Assembly (NCBI GenBank): GCA_003024785.1
Contig: PUQB01000014.1
Location: 112,804-176,803 of the forward strand
Length of the DNA: 64,000 nt
Source: Selaginella tamariscina
Lineage: Eukaryota; Streptophyta; Lycopodiopsida; Selaginellales; Selaginellaceae
Direction: 5' to 3'
The notes beneath the pieces are model-generated. The model had not been told where the DNA came from, made no database searches, and was given only the letters and a program-made list of their open reading frames with translations. The translations under genes were made by a program, and so were the position numbers. Positions 45,394 to 55,291 of the stretch are shown here, piece after piece (positions within the stretch are counted from its first letter, which is position 1; each line of letters opens with the position of its first letter).

Positions 45394-46995
45394 AAAAACG
45401 GAGAGTGGGATGGATATATCTAAGTACAAGTCAGTAACGTAATATAAACCGAGAGTGGGATGGATATATCTAAGTACAATCAGTAACGTAATATAAACCG
45501 AGAGTGGGATGGATATATCTAAGTACAAGTCAGTAACGTAATATGGATGGGATGGATATATCTAAGTACAAGTCAGTAACGTAATATAAACCGAGAGTGG
45601 GATGGATATATCTAAGTACAAGTCAGTAATGTAATATGGATGGGATGGATATATCTAAGTACAAGTCAGTAACGTAATATGGATGAATCACTACCGCTGG
45701 ATGGGATGGATATATCTAAGTCACTACCGCTGGATGGGATGGATATATCTAAGTACAAGTCAGTAACGTAATATGGATGAATCACTACCACTGGATGGGA
45801 TGGATATATCTAAGTACAGTCAGTAACGTAATATGGATGAATCACTACCACTGGATGGGATGGATATATCTAAGTACAAGTCAGTAACGTAATATGGATG
45901 AATCACTACCGCTGGATGGGATGGATATATCTAAGTACAAGTCAGTAACGTAATATGGATGAATCACTACCACTGGATGGGATGGATATATCTAAGTACA
46001 AGTCAGTAACGTAATATGGATGAATCACTACCGCTGGATGGGATGGATATATCTAAGTCACTACCGCTGGATGGGATGGATATATCTAAGTACAAGTCAG
46101 TAACGTAATATAGATGAATCACCACCGCTGGATGGGATGGATATATCTAAGTACAAGTTGGATGGGATGGATATATCTAAGTCACTACCGTTGGATGGGA
46201 TGGATATATCTAAGTACAAGTCAGTAACGTAATATGGATGAATCACTACCGCTGGATGGGATGGATATATCTATGGATGAATCACTACCGCTGGATGGGA
46301 TGGATATATCTAAGTACAAGTCAGTAACGTAATATGGATGAATGAATCACTATATCTAAGTACGGATGGGATGGATATATCTAAGTACAAGTCAGTAACG
46401 TAATATGGATACGTAATATGGATGAATGAATCACTATATCTAAGTACGGATGGGATGGATATATCTAAGTACAAGTCAGTAACGTAATATGGATGGATGA
46501 ATGAATCACTATATCTAAGTACGGATGGGATGGATATATCTAAGTACAAGTCAGTAACGTAATATGGATGGATGAATGAATCACTATATCTAAGTACGGA
46601 TGGGATGGATATATCTAAGTACAAGTCAGTAACGTAATATGGATACGTAATATGGATGAATGAATCACTATATCTAAGTACGGATGGGATGGATATATCT
46701 AAGATCTAAGTACAAGTCAGTAACGTAATATGGATACGTAATATGGATGAATGAATCACTATATCTAAGTACGGATGGGATGGATATATCTAAGTACAAG
46801 TCAGTAACGTAATATGGATGGATGAATGAATCACTATATCTAAGTACGGATGGGATGGATATATCTAAGTACAAGTCAGTAACGTAATATGGATACGTAA
46901 TATGGATGAATGAATCACTATATCTAAGTACGGATGGGATGGATATATCTAAGTACAAGTCAGTAACGTAATATGGATGGATGTATATCTATGGA
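45394..46995. repeat. Minisatellite, ~1.6 kb, units built on GGATGGGATGGATATATCTA
   Basis: The core GGATGGGATGGATATATCTA, AGTACAAGTCAGTAACGTAA, TAT recurs about 25-30 times with several alternative linkers (GAATCACTACCGCT, AAACCGAGAGT, GAATGAATCACTATATCTAAGTAC). Linkers change from left to right, giving blocks with different period (about 45, 62 and 75-85 bp). Long - strand frames (for example 46310-46624) are a consequence of unit lengths divisible by three. Confidence 0.95.
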
Positions 46996-47014
46996 TGAAT
47001 CATAGGTTATTTTT

Positions 47015-47085
47015 TAACTTTTATAGGACTTGAACCCAAGACCTTTTGACTAACAAACACATGTGTTAACCAATTGGTCCGTATG
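47015..47085 (-). other. tRNA- or SINE-like relic at the Gypsy 5' LTR border
   Basis: Read on the - strand the sequence has ACCAATTGGTTAACACATG (D-arm/A-box like) and GGTCTTGGGTTCAAGTCC (T-arm/B-box like) at tRNA-like spacing. The D-arm part lies inside the first 20 bp of the LTR and the T-arm part outside it. Confidence 0.35.
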
Positions 47086-47390
47086 ATCCTGGATGCTGAA
47101 TTACACCATCAACAACAAGGCGTATATTCATATGCATGTTCCAGACCAATTGTGAACCACACATTCCAGACCAGTTGTGGATCACACATTCCAGACTAGT
47201 TGTGGACCATACAATCCTCAGGACCTCAGATATATAAACAGGGTTCAGTTCCAGGTTTCTCAGAATCATTCAACACCAGTCTTTAGCCTTGTGTTTCATT
47301 TTGTATTCATTTCTTTCTTGAATACAATCTCCTCCTTTCAAAGTTCCACCCTTGTTCTAAAGGTTTCGCCCTTTGCACAAGGTCGTGACA
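47062..47390 (+). mobile_element. 5' LTR of chromodomain Gypsy element
   Basis: Runs from TGTGTTAACCAATTGGTCCG to TTTGCACAAGGTCGTGACA and matches 51882-52207 with scattered substitutions. It contains ATATATAAACAG (about 47230) as a probable TATA box and AATACAATCTCC downstream. No common 5-bp target duplication is evident (ACACA before, ACCGT after), so the flanks have been altered. Confidence 0.9.
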
Positions 47391-47552
47391 GTTTGAATGA
47401 TTCTCGGTAGTGACAAGCTTCTGTTTCCGCTTGTCATTGATCTCATTTTCTTTCTTTCTTTCTTTTCAATTTTCTTTTCGATTTTTTTCTTTTCTTTTTC
47501 TTTTCTGATTTTCTTCTCTTTTTCTTTTTGATTTTTTCTTCTTCGACTCATC

Positions 47553-48437
47553 ATGTCTGAGCATGCTCTTCATGAGCAAGTTGCTGCCCTCCAGCAGCAG
47601 CTCGAACAACTACACCTGGAGAATGATCAGCTCCGACAGCGTGCGAATTCTCCAGAGCCAAAGATCAGCATGCCCGAAAAGTTCGATGGTACCCGATCGA
47701 AGTTCCGAGGTTTTCTCAATCAAGTTTGTCTGCGGATCGTGATGCAGCTGAGGCGCTATAGCACAAAACCCATTAAAGTTGGATTGATCGGGTCGCTGCT
47801 TTCTGGTTCTGCTCTTTCATGGCTCTCAGTGACGTGGATCGTGAGAGTGCTGCCATCACCAAACTTCGTCAGCTTCACCAAGGGGGTATGTCGGTAGCAG
47901 AGTACGCATCGAAGTTTCAACTTCTTGCTTGTGATGTCACATGGGGAGATCGTGCTCTCAAGGAGGTTTTCCGGTCGGGGTTGCAGGACGAGGTCAAAGA
48001 CATGTTGTTGAATTTTGCGGTTCTGGAAACCCTCACCAGCATGATCGAGTTGGCAATTCGTTGTGACAACCGGTTGATCGAGCGGAAACAAGAACGTCGG
48101 CATCCTTCTTTCTTCTTAGTGCCGTCTTCTTCCATTTCTGCAGTCCCTGTTCCCTCATCTGCTGATTTCATCTTCCTTAGTAGAACCATCCCCGATGGAA
48201 TTAGGGTGATCACGCCGAGGCAAGCTTTTGCCAACCGAACGTAAGCGGATTCAGTACAAGCTTTGTTTGTACTGTGGGGACCCGTACCACAAGTTGGAGA
48301 ATTGTCATCGACGTCCAAAACAAGCTCGTGAAGTGGCCCTTGCTGTGCTGCGGGAACGAGAAGATCCAGCCCGAATAGGAGCCGTCCGGTGGATTTCCGT
48401 GGAACAACTCATGTTCCTCAAGGCTCTTCACTCATAA
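47553..48437 (+). pseudogene. Gypsy Gag with zinc knuckle
   Basis: The frame from MSEHALHEQVAALQQQLEQL continues to KISMPEKFDGTRSKFRGFLN and SALSWLSV, then shifts near 47,825 to GGMSVAEYASKFQLLACDVT and LKEVFRSGLQDEVKDML. A further shift near 48,110-48,240 leads to CLYCGDPYHKLENC (CX2CX4HX4C zinc knuckle at about 48264-48305). Part of the N-terminal capsid region between GFLNQV and MQLRRY is deleted. Confidence 0.85.
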
Positions 48438-48480
48438 CATCTTCCCTTCCTCATCTTGGATCCATTCCATCCACGAAGGT

Positions 48481-51426
48481 GTGCAAGCCGTTCCATGTTC
48501 CGGTGCAGTGAAGACACCAGAGGTGGAGTTCTCTGGTAAAGCTTTGGTGGATAGCGGAGCGAATGCAAATTTCATCACAAGAATTTTGCTGTCAAGCACG
48601 GGATTTCTACATCCTTTAAACTCCTGTTCTGTACAGGTCGTTGAATGGACGAGATATCAAATCTGGAGCGGTAATAAATGACACGGAGTTCGTTGAGGTT
48701 GTTGCTTGCGGTGCTGTGTGCAACATCTCCTTCAGTGTTGTTTCTATTCCAGACTCTAGATTATCCTTGGTTTGCCGTGGATCGAGTTGGTGGATCCTGG
48801 TTGGAGAGAAGTTTCATGAACAGTTTCTCAGCTGTTTCAACTCCAGCCACACTCTTTGATTCCATCCTGTTCCAGTTCCTCCTCCACTTCGAGTCTCGCA
48901 TATCACCTTGAAGCAGTTCAAGAAAGATAGCCGACATGACCTAGCATCCGTGTTCGCGATCAAAGTCTATCCCTGCTCTGTAAGGATGTTTCTGTTCCTC
49001 CTGCCTTACCAAAGCAGTATGCCGATTTCGCAGACGTCTTCGACAAAAAGAAAGCTTCTGCCTTGCCACCGCACTGTGAGTACGACTTCCTATCGATCTC
49101 GTTGAGGGTAAGTAGCCGTCCTCCGGTCCCATTTACGGTCTCTCACCAACAGAGTTGGAGACATTGAGGAAATACATTGAGGAGAATCTTGTCACCGGAT
49201 TTATCCATCATTCGCGATCACCGGCTGGTGCTCTAGTATTCTTTGTTTCCAAGAAGGATGGAAGTCTCCGACTCATGATGGACTACCGAGATCTGAATAA
49301 GGTCACCATTCCAAACAAGTATCCTCTCCCGCTCGTCTCCGACATGCTCGAACGTCTTTCTGGTGCCGGTACTTCACAAAGATCGATTTAAGAGGAGCAT
49401 ACAATCTCATCCGAATTCGAGAAGGGGACGAGTGGAAAACAGCTTTCTGTACACGCTACGGACATTTCGAGTACGTAGTAATGCCGTTCGGCCTGACAAA
49501 TGCACCTACTGTGTTCCAGCACATGGCTAACGATATTTTTCGGGACTTCTTGGATTTGTTTGTCATCATGTACCTAGACGACATCCTGATATTTTCCAAG
49601 ACTCGAGAAGAACACGAACGGCATGTACAGTTAGTCTTGGAGAGGCTCCGGAAGCACCACTTTTTGCCAAGTTGGAGAAGTGCTCTTTCAGTTAGCAGTC
49701 TATCGAGTTCTGGGGTACATCATTTCAGCTGAAGGTGTTCACATGGATCTTACAAAAGTCCGAACTGTATTGGAGTGGGAGAGACCATCAAATGTTCGTG
49801 ATGTTCAATGTTTCCTCGGGTTTGCGAACTTCTATCGACGTTTCGTTCGGGATTTCTCCAAGATTGCATTGCCATTGACGAAGTTGACTGGCAAGGATGT
49901 TCCATTTGTCTGGTCCTCTGAGGCTGAGGAGGCGTTCGAGTTTCTAAAGAAGGCGTTCACCTCGGCACCTGTTCTTATCCATCCTGACCCTGCGAAGCCA
50001 TATTTCATGGAAGCTGATGCCTCTGACTTTGCCATTGGTGGAGTGTTGTCCCAGGAAGGTCTAGATTATCTTCTCCATCCCATTGCTTTCCATTCCCGCA
50101 AGTTCACTGCACCTGAGATCAACTACGATGTCTACAACAAGGAGCTGCTGGCGATCGTCGATGCCTTTGAGGAGTGGCACAGATTCCTTGAAGGTTCCCC
50201 GCATGTGGTTAAGGTGTATTGTGATCACAAGAACCTCCAGTACTGGGCAAAGCACAAGTTCTGAATCGACGTCAAGCGCGATGGGCACAGTTTTGTCCCG
50301 GTTCCGATACGTGATTATTTATCATCCCGGTCGTTTAAATGGCAAAGCAGATGCCTTATCTCGTCGCAGTTACCTAGCTCCAGTACCAGGTGAAATCCGA
50401 TTTGATCAACAAGAACAAGTCATCCTGAGCTCCGACCAATTGTTGGTAAACGCGCTTTCCCGTTCTTCTGCTCTAGTTGACACTTCGTTTTTGGATCTAA
50501 TCCGAGAAAATCTCCTCAAGACGAGTTTGCTCGTGATGTCCTTGCACATGTTCAACGAGTTCAGCCATTGTCTTTAGGGTCACAACTACGAGATTATGCT
50601 GCTTTCCATCTTCATAATGGGTTGCTGTACCACCACATCCAAATCTATGTTCCGGACAGAGAACTGAGGTTGCGAGCTGTCCAACACTGCCATGACAACA
50701 CAGCTGCAGGACATTTTGGCATTCAGAAGACGATCGAGTTGGTACAACGGGTGTTCTGGTGGCCTCGACTTCGCGTGTATGTTGAGAGATTTGTGCGATC
50801 TTGTGACACGTGCCAGCGTACAAACCTTCCTCGTCATCGACCGGTTGGACTACTACAGCCTCTTCCTATTGCTCAGCGGCCATGGTCATCCATCACCATG
50901 GATTTCCTCACGGATTTACTGCTTCTAAGGGTTTGATGCTGTCCTAGTCATTGTTGATCGGTTCTCTAAAATGGCGCACTTTGTTCCTACAACAAGACAT
51001 GTTCGGGTCTTGATGCTGCAGATCTGGTGTACCGGGAGGTGTTCCGTCTTCATGGTCTTCCTGATGAACTTGTCACTGATCGAGGTCCCCAGTTCACTTT
51101 GGCATTCTACTGCACATCATCCTGAAACAGATGGACAATCGGAGCGCACGATTCAGACTCTGGAACAATATCTTCAGTGTTTCATTTCTCATCTGCAAGA
51201 TGATTGGGTCGATCTCCTTCTTGCTGTCGAGTTCGCGTACAACAACACACACTCATTCATAGGTATGTTGCCATTTTTCGCGTTCTCTGGTGTTCATCCT
51301 CACTGGTCCTACAGCTTGCCCGTGGTTCCTGGCCTCACCATTGCTGCCGATGATCGTGTTGAGCATCTCCGACAGGTCCATGAAGAAGTGCAGCATCATC
51401 TTCAACGCACTCGGGATTTGCAATGA
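48481..51426 (+). pseudogene. Gypsy Pol fragments: protease, RT, RNase H, integrase
   Basis: Protease: KALVDSGANANFI near 48,540-48,580. Reverse transcriptase: [20 protein letters not shown] (49155-49391), [20 protein letters not shown] and [16 protein letters not shown] (YLDD at 49571). RT connection: FLGFANFYRRFVRDFSKIAL (from 49810). RNase H: EADASDFAIGGVLSQ and AFHSRKFTAPEINYDVYNKE. Integrase zinc finger: HCHDNTAAGHFGIQKTIE...CDTCQRT (50568-50936). Integrase core: HPETDGQSERTIQTLEQYLQ (51110-51175); the first catalytic segment is shortened. Frames change at about 49,380, 49,660, 50,270, 50,570, 50,930 and 51,040. Confidence 0.9.
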
Positions 51427-51707
51427 CAAGCTGCTAATCGTTCCCGTTCCTCTCCTCCAGCATTCACAATTGGTGACCAAGTGTGGCTCCTCCGGCGTCA
51501 TTGGCCAACCACACGTCCCTATGACAAGCTGGACTATCAACGGTTGGGGCCATTTCGCATCATCGAAAAACTCTCTGATGTGACGTTTCGTCTCAGCTTT
51601 CGCCAACCATCCGGATCCATCCCATGTTCCATGTTTCTTTGTTGGAGCCTTATCATGCTCCTTTTGAACCTGGCCGACTTCTTCCACCACCCCTCCAGTT
51701 ACAGTTG

Positions 51708-51885
51708 CTAGTGAACCTGAGTTCGAGGTTGCTGCAATTCTTGACTCCAAACTTGTTTGTGGTCAGCTTCACTATTTCGTGGACTGGATCGGTTATCCAC
51801 CTGGCGAACGCACTTGGGAGCCTACTGCTCATCTTGTTCATGCTCCTGATCTTGTTGCCGAGTTCCATCAACGATATCCTGTGTT
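51708..51885 (+). pseudogene. Chromodomain at the Gypsy integrase C-terminus
   Basis: The frame VASEPEFEVAAILDSKLVCG, QLHYFVDWIGYPPGERTWEP, TAHLVHAPDLVAEFHQRYP is a full chromodomain with the aromatic positions (Y/F, W, and the W of TWEP) present. Chromodomains target integration to particular chromatin. The segment is open in its own frame. Confidence 0.9.
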
Positions 51886-52207
51886 AACCAACTGGTCCGT
51901 ATGATCTTGGATGCTGAATTACATCATCAACAGCAAGGCATATATTCATACGCATGTTCCAGACCAATTGTGGACCACACATTCCAGACAGTTGTGGATC
52001 ACACATTTCAGACAGTTATGGACCATACAATCCTCAGGACCTCAGATAGATAAACAGGGTTCCAGTTCTAGGTTTCTCAGAATCATTTAACACCAGTCTT
52101 CGGCCTTGTGTTTCATTTTGTATTCATTTCTTTCTTGAATACAATCTCTTCCTTTCAAAGTTCCACCCTTGTTCTAAAGGTTTCGCCCTTTGCACAAGGT
52201 CGTGACA
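51882..52207 (+). mobile_element. 3' LTR of chromodomain Gypsy element
   Basis: Starts TGTGTTAACCAACTGGTCCG and ends AAGGTCGTGACA, matching the 5' LTR. Several small deletions distinguish them, for example in the CCAGACCAGTTGTGG repeats. No clear purine-rich tract precedes it. Confidence 0.9.
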
Positions 52208-52570
52208 ACCGTAATACAATGTTTAATGCGGAGTACGACATACTTAGATAAGGACAAGGAGTTATAACTAAGAGGTAGTTACTATAACTGATATTACATG
52301 ACCAAGAGTACGAATATAAATAAACTGGATTAGGACTATAAAGGTATCTCGAGTATACTGTAATTGTGTACCATGTATTGTGCGCAGACATAATATAAGC
52401 TTCTTTTCACTCTCTATATGACTATCTCATACTCGCCTTTTTGATTGGATGTATATTATTCATTTTTTAATACTACGACGGGATCTATAATATTGCTACT
52501 TGGTACACACCTTGCCATCCTTATCCATTCCCGACTTTCTGAAGTCTAATCTGTTTACATTTTCTTTTTA
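52208..52570. repeat. LTR-like repeat, diverged copy of 60905-61340
   Basis: Shares with 61020-61335 the ordered blocks TATAAATAAACTGGATTAGGAC, GACATAATATAAGCT, CTACGACGGGATCTATAAT-like, TACTTGGTACACACCTTGCC-like and TGAAGTCTAATC. The TATA box and the promoter-like layout suggest a solo LTR. It starts immediately after the Gypsy 3' LTR. Confidence 0.6.
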
Positions 52571-53021
52571 ATCTTATTCTGATTGACTCTTAATATGGGT
52601 TTGTCGGTGAAGACCACTGCTACAATTAGTACGTAGGTTTTTCCAAGTTCAACATTGCTTTTTAGGGCTGATTCACATCACACATTAAGTTGTGAATATT
52701 ACATTAGCTGTTATTAGCTTAATGTTATTAGTTAATGTCATTGATCTTCACACTAGCATTAGTTAATATTACATTAGAGTTATTAACATATATGTGTTTT
52801 CACATATGTTTTACATTAACTTTATATTAAAAGCTCAATTTATTAAATTTAAATATTAAATATTATTTTAAGTTCTACAAATTTTGAATTTTCCTTTAGT
52901 TTCTGCATACACATGCACACACACAAATTGAGATTTAAAATAATATTTAATATTTAAAAAATTTAATTATAAGAATTAATTTAATTTAAAAATTTAATGC
53001 TCAGCTATGTACAATGTGAGA

Positions 53022-53130
53022 GGAGCGTTTCAGGAGCGTTTGGAGGTCTCACCGTTTCCACGGAGGAGCGTTTGGAGGTCTCGCCATTTCCACGCAGGAG
53101 CGTTTGGAGGTCTCACCGTTTCCACGCCCT
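53022..53130. repeat. Three-copy ~32-bp minisatellite inside the Harbinger-like element
   Basis: Units read GGAGCGTTTGGAGGTCTC followed by ACCGTTTCCACG, with a partial unit in front. They are much more GC-rich than the rest of the element. Confidence 0.9.
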
Positions 53131-53148
53131 AATGTAAACCTTAAAGCA

Positions 53149-53198
53149 TTTGGCATTAAGTTAATGCCAAGAAATCTTGGCATTAACTTAATGCCAAA
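53149..53198. repeat. Perfect 24-bp-arm palindrome
   Basis: TTTGGCATTAAGTTAATGCC then AAGA is followed after two bases by its exact reverse complement. It sits near the middle of the Harbinger-like element, just right of the minisatellite. Confidence 0.92.
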
Positions 53199-53506
53199 TT
53201 TTATAAAGAAAAATTTCATTAAGTGAACATTATTTTTTAATTTAATGTTAAATTAGTGTGAATAAATTTACATTAATAAATGACATTACATTATCTTTTT
53301 AAAATTTAATGTAATGTTTAAGCTGGTGTAAAGATAATTACATTAAATTTAGCTAATGTTAATAAATTAATGTGTGGTGTGAATCGGCCCTTATATTCTT
53401 AAGGGTTTTATAATGATTATTTAACTGCTACAATTAGTACGTAGGTTTTTCCAAGTTCAACATTGGCTTTTAGATTCCTAAGGGTTTTATAATGATTATT
53501 TAACTT

Positions 53507-54403
53507 GGTTTCCTATATTGTGGGATTCTGGGAGACCTTCTGAGTGGGGTTTGTTGTGGTTGTTGGGTTCTCATGAATGTGGTATATTGCTTGCCATATT
53601 ATTCCCACTAATTCCCCTATTATTCACAAGTGTTTTTGTGTGAAAGTAGTGCAATCATTACAAGTCTCTATATGTAATATGTATAATATGCATATGTAGT
53701 AGTAAACAATTGAGTTTTCTTAGTGGTTTTAAACCACTTTAGAGAATCTCTCTCTCTAGCACACACAGGCACACGCACGTACTCCACACGTATGAGATGG
53801 ATTTGTTTATGCTATCTTGAAGGAGAAGGCTGATGGTCCATAATGCTCTTCTCCATATCTGAGGCAGTGGGGATCACTATACTGGATGCCCATGAGGAGG
53901 ATTGATTTTGTGGTACGGTACCTTCCATGTCCCATACCCTCTGTTAATTGACAATTTGCACAAGCTAATCAGAGGAAGCATAAAGCCTGTAAGTTTAAAA
54001 TAAATACATATTTTAATGTTTTAAAAAGAAGATTTTAAAATTCAGTTCTTTTTTATATTGTATGCACTCGCATTCACATACAGAAACAAGTTGTTTGTGT
54101 GGGCAATCTGGGAGCACCAACCATTTTATAACAAACCTAAAGGTGCCGATTCTTAATATATTCCTCCTTTTACCTATGGAAACCCTAACCCTAAGGTTAC
54201 AGTTAACGGGGGACGCACACAGCGTATAAATAATCGAAAGATATTTATCGTAACGCGTGTAATGTGGTTGTGGAGGTACCTTACAAAAGCACCATAGAAA
54301 ATAGGCATCTGTAAGACTTCTGCCAACTTGACAAAACCACCGAATAAAGCCACGCAACAAATCCATAAAAACACACATGCACCACACAAGAATGGTGCAT
54401 TAG
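53507..54403. other. Intergenic; one exon-like piece, telomere-type box
   Basis: At 53,797-53,990 the + strand holds moderately open sequence ending AAGCCTGTAAGT, which could be an exon with a donor; the frame is broken and unrecognised. AACCCTAACCCTAA occurs at about 54183. Otherwise AT-rich with CA/TG tracts. Confidence 0.35.
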
Positions 54404-54415
54404 CTAACCCTAATT

Positions 54416-54679
54416 ATGGCCAGAATTTCTCAACGGATGAGATTCAGTCACATTCCGGATAGGAACAAACCGACCGCTTTGCTGAAACTTCCTCGTTGCC
54501 TACGGCAGATTTCCCGTCAAACCAAAGCGTCCGGTGTTATTCTGTGTCCATTCTGTATATCTGGCCCACTTTGGGCCACACTGTACTTGGATGCTTGCAA
54601 AATTCGAACCCTGTCCTCGTCTCAAGCAAACAAGGATTTATTTTATTTTTCTTTGGACAACAATGAATATTATATCTGA
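54416..54679 (+). CDS. Unrecognised 87-codon ORF behind a telo-box
   Basis: The ORF starts MARISQRMRFSHIPDRNKPT and runs to NNEYYI. The sequence AACCCTAA (telo-box, frequent in plant promoters near start sites) lies at 54404-54411, five bases before the ATG. No domain, membrane segment or repeat is recognised. Chance is a real alternative because length is short and the last third is less gene-like. Confidence 0.25.
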   Translation: MARISQRMRFSHIPDRNKPTALLKLPRCLRQISRQTKASGVILCPFCISGPLWATLYLDACKIRTLSSSQANKDLFYFSLDNNEYYI

Positions 54680-55038
54680 AAATTTGAGCATTGTAGGACC
54701 ACCATCCCCATTATTCCATGCGTCATCTTAATCTTGTCCCGCCGAGGTCATAAGGAATCTACCCGATCAAATCTCAACCGTCCATTTTTTGAAGACTTGA
54801 TCACGAGTATGTTATCCTCACACGGAAACGAAACATCATTCCTTGATTGCCCGGGGAATATTCTTTAGATAAATAAGAATATTATTTAATAATCGAGATG
54901 TTTTGACTTAAAAACGCTCGAGTTTGCACATGTACATTATCCTATATTTTGGGACATCACGCCGATAAAAATATTAAAATACATAGATGTAGTTTGATAA
55001 TGGTATATACGGTTATTTCCGTATGTGGACAATGCCAT

Positions 55039-55135
55039 GGGACTTCACTGGATTGAATACTGGAACTTCACTGGATTGAATACTAGATTTAAAATCCGGG
55101 ACTTCACTGGATTGAATACTAGATTTAAAATCTGG
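55039..55135. repeat. 36-bp tandem repeat, about 2.6 copies
   Basis: Units of GACTTCACTGGATTGAATAC followed by TAGATTTAAAATCCGG start at about 55040 (short), 55063 and 55099. A - strand ORF over it (55013-55291, starting MQDILNEILPFINNYRYVHL) therefore contains the repeated peptide PDFKSSIQSSEV. The ORF is unrecognised, and whether it is a gene is undecided. Confidence 0.85.
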
Positions 55136-55291
55136 AAGCTTGACCACATCGGACGGTTTCATCTTGGCCAGGTTTTGTGTGATGATAATCACTGAGGATG
55201 GGAAGCTATAATTTTTGTATGGAATTGGTTGCAAATGAACATACCTATAGTTATTAATGAATGGTAGAATCTCATTAAGGATGTCTTGCAA

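Larger units (their letters stand above)
47062..52207 (+). mobile_element. Ty3/Gypsy chromodomain retrotransposon (chromovirus), decayed
   Basis: Two LTRs of about 330 bp flank gag-pol in the order Gag, protease, reverse transcriptase, RNase H, integrase, chromodomain, which defines chromoviruses. A long CT-rich leader (about 47,440-47,550) precedes the Gag ATG at 47553. The chromodomain reads straight into the 3' LTR (HQRYPV then TGTGTTAACC). Frames are broken by many indels. A coiled-coil Gag start (LHEQVAALQQQLEQLHLEN) resembles chromoviruses described from mosses, lycophytes and fungi more than the common angiosperm clades; this is an impression, not a phylogeny. Confidence 0.92.
52665..53390. 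mobile_element. Harbinger-like non-autonomous element, 726 bp, with paralogous empty site
   Basis: The ends are GGGCTGATTCACATCACAC and, in reverse complement, GGGCCGATTCACACCACAC. TTA flanks both sides (52662-52664 and 53391-53393). The host sequence around it (TACAATTAGTACGTAGGTTT...TTATAATGATTATTTAACT) is repeated directly at 53429-53506 without the element, where the site reads CTTTTAGATTCCTAAGG. That is an empty site next door and confirms the borders. The interior contains a minisatellite and a perfect hairpin. Confidence 0.9.

Noticed and set aside
46310..46958. Long - strand ORFs (YLDISIPSVLRYSDSF...)
   Set aside because: They are translations of the minisatellite with unit lengths divisible by three; there is no start, promoter or homology.
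45394..46995. Regular repeats resembling a CRISPR array
   Set aside because: Repeats are directly adjacent with overlapping linkers and no unique spacers; this is a eukaryotic minisatellite.
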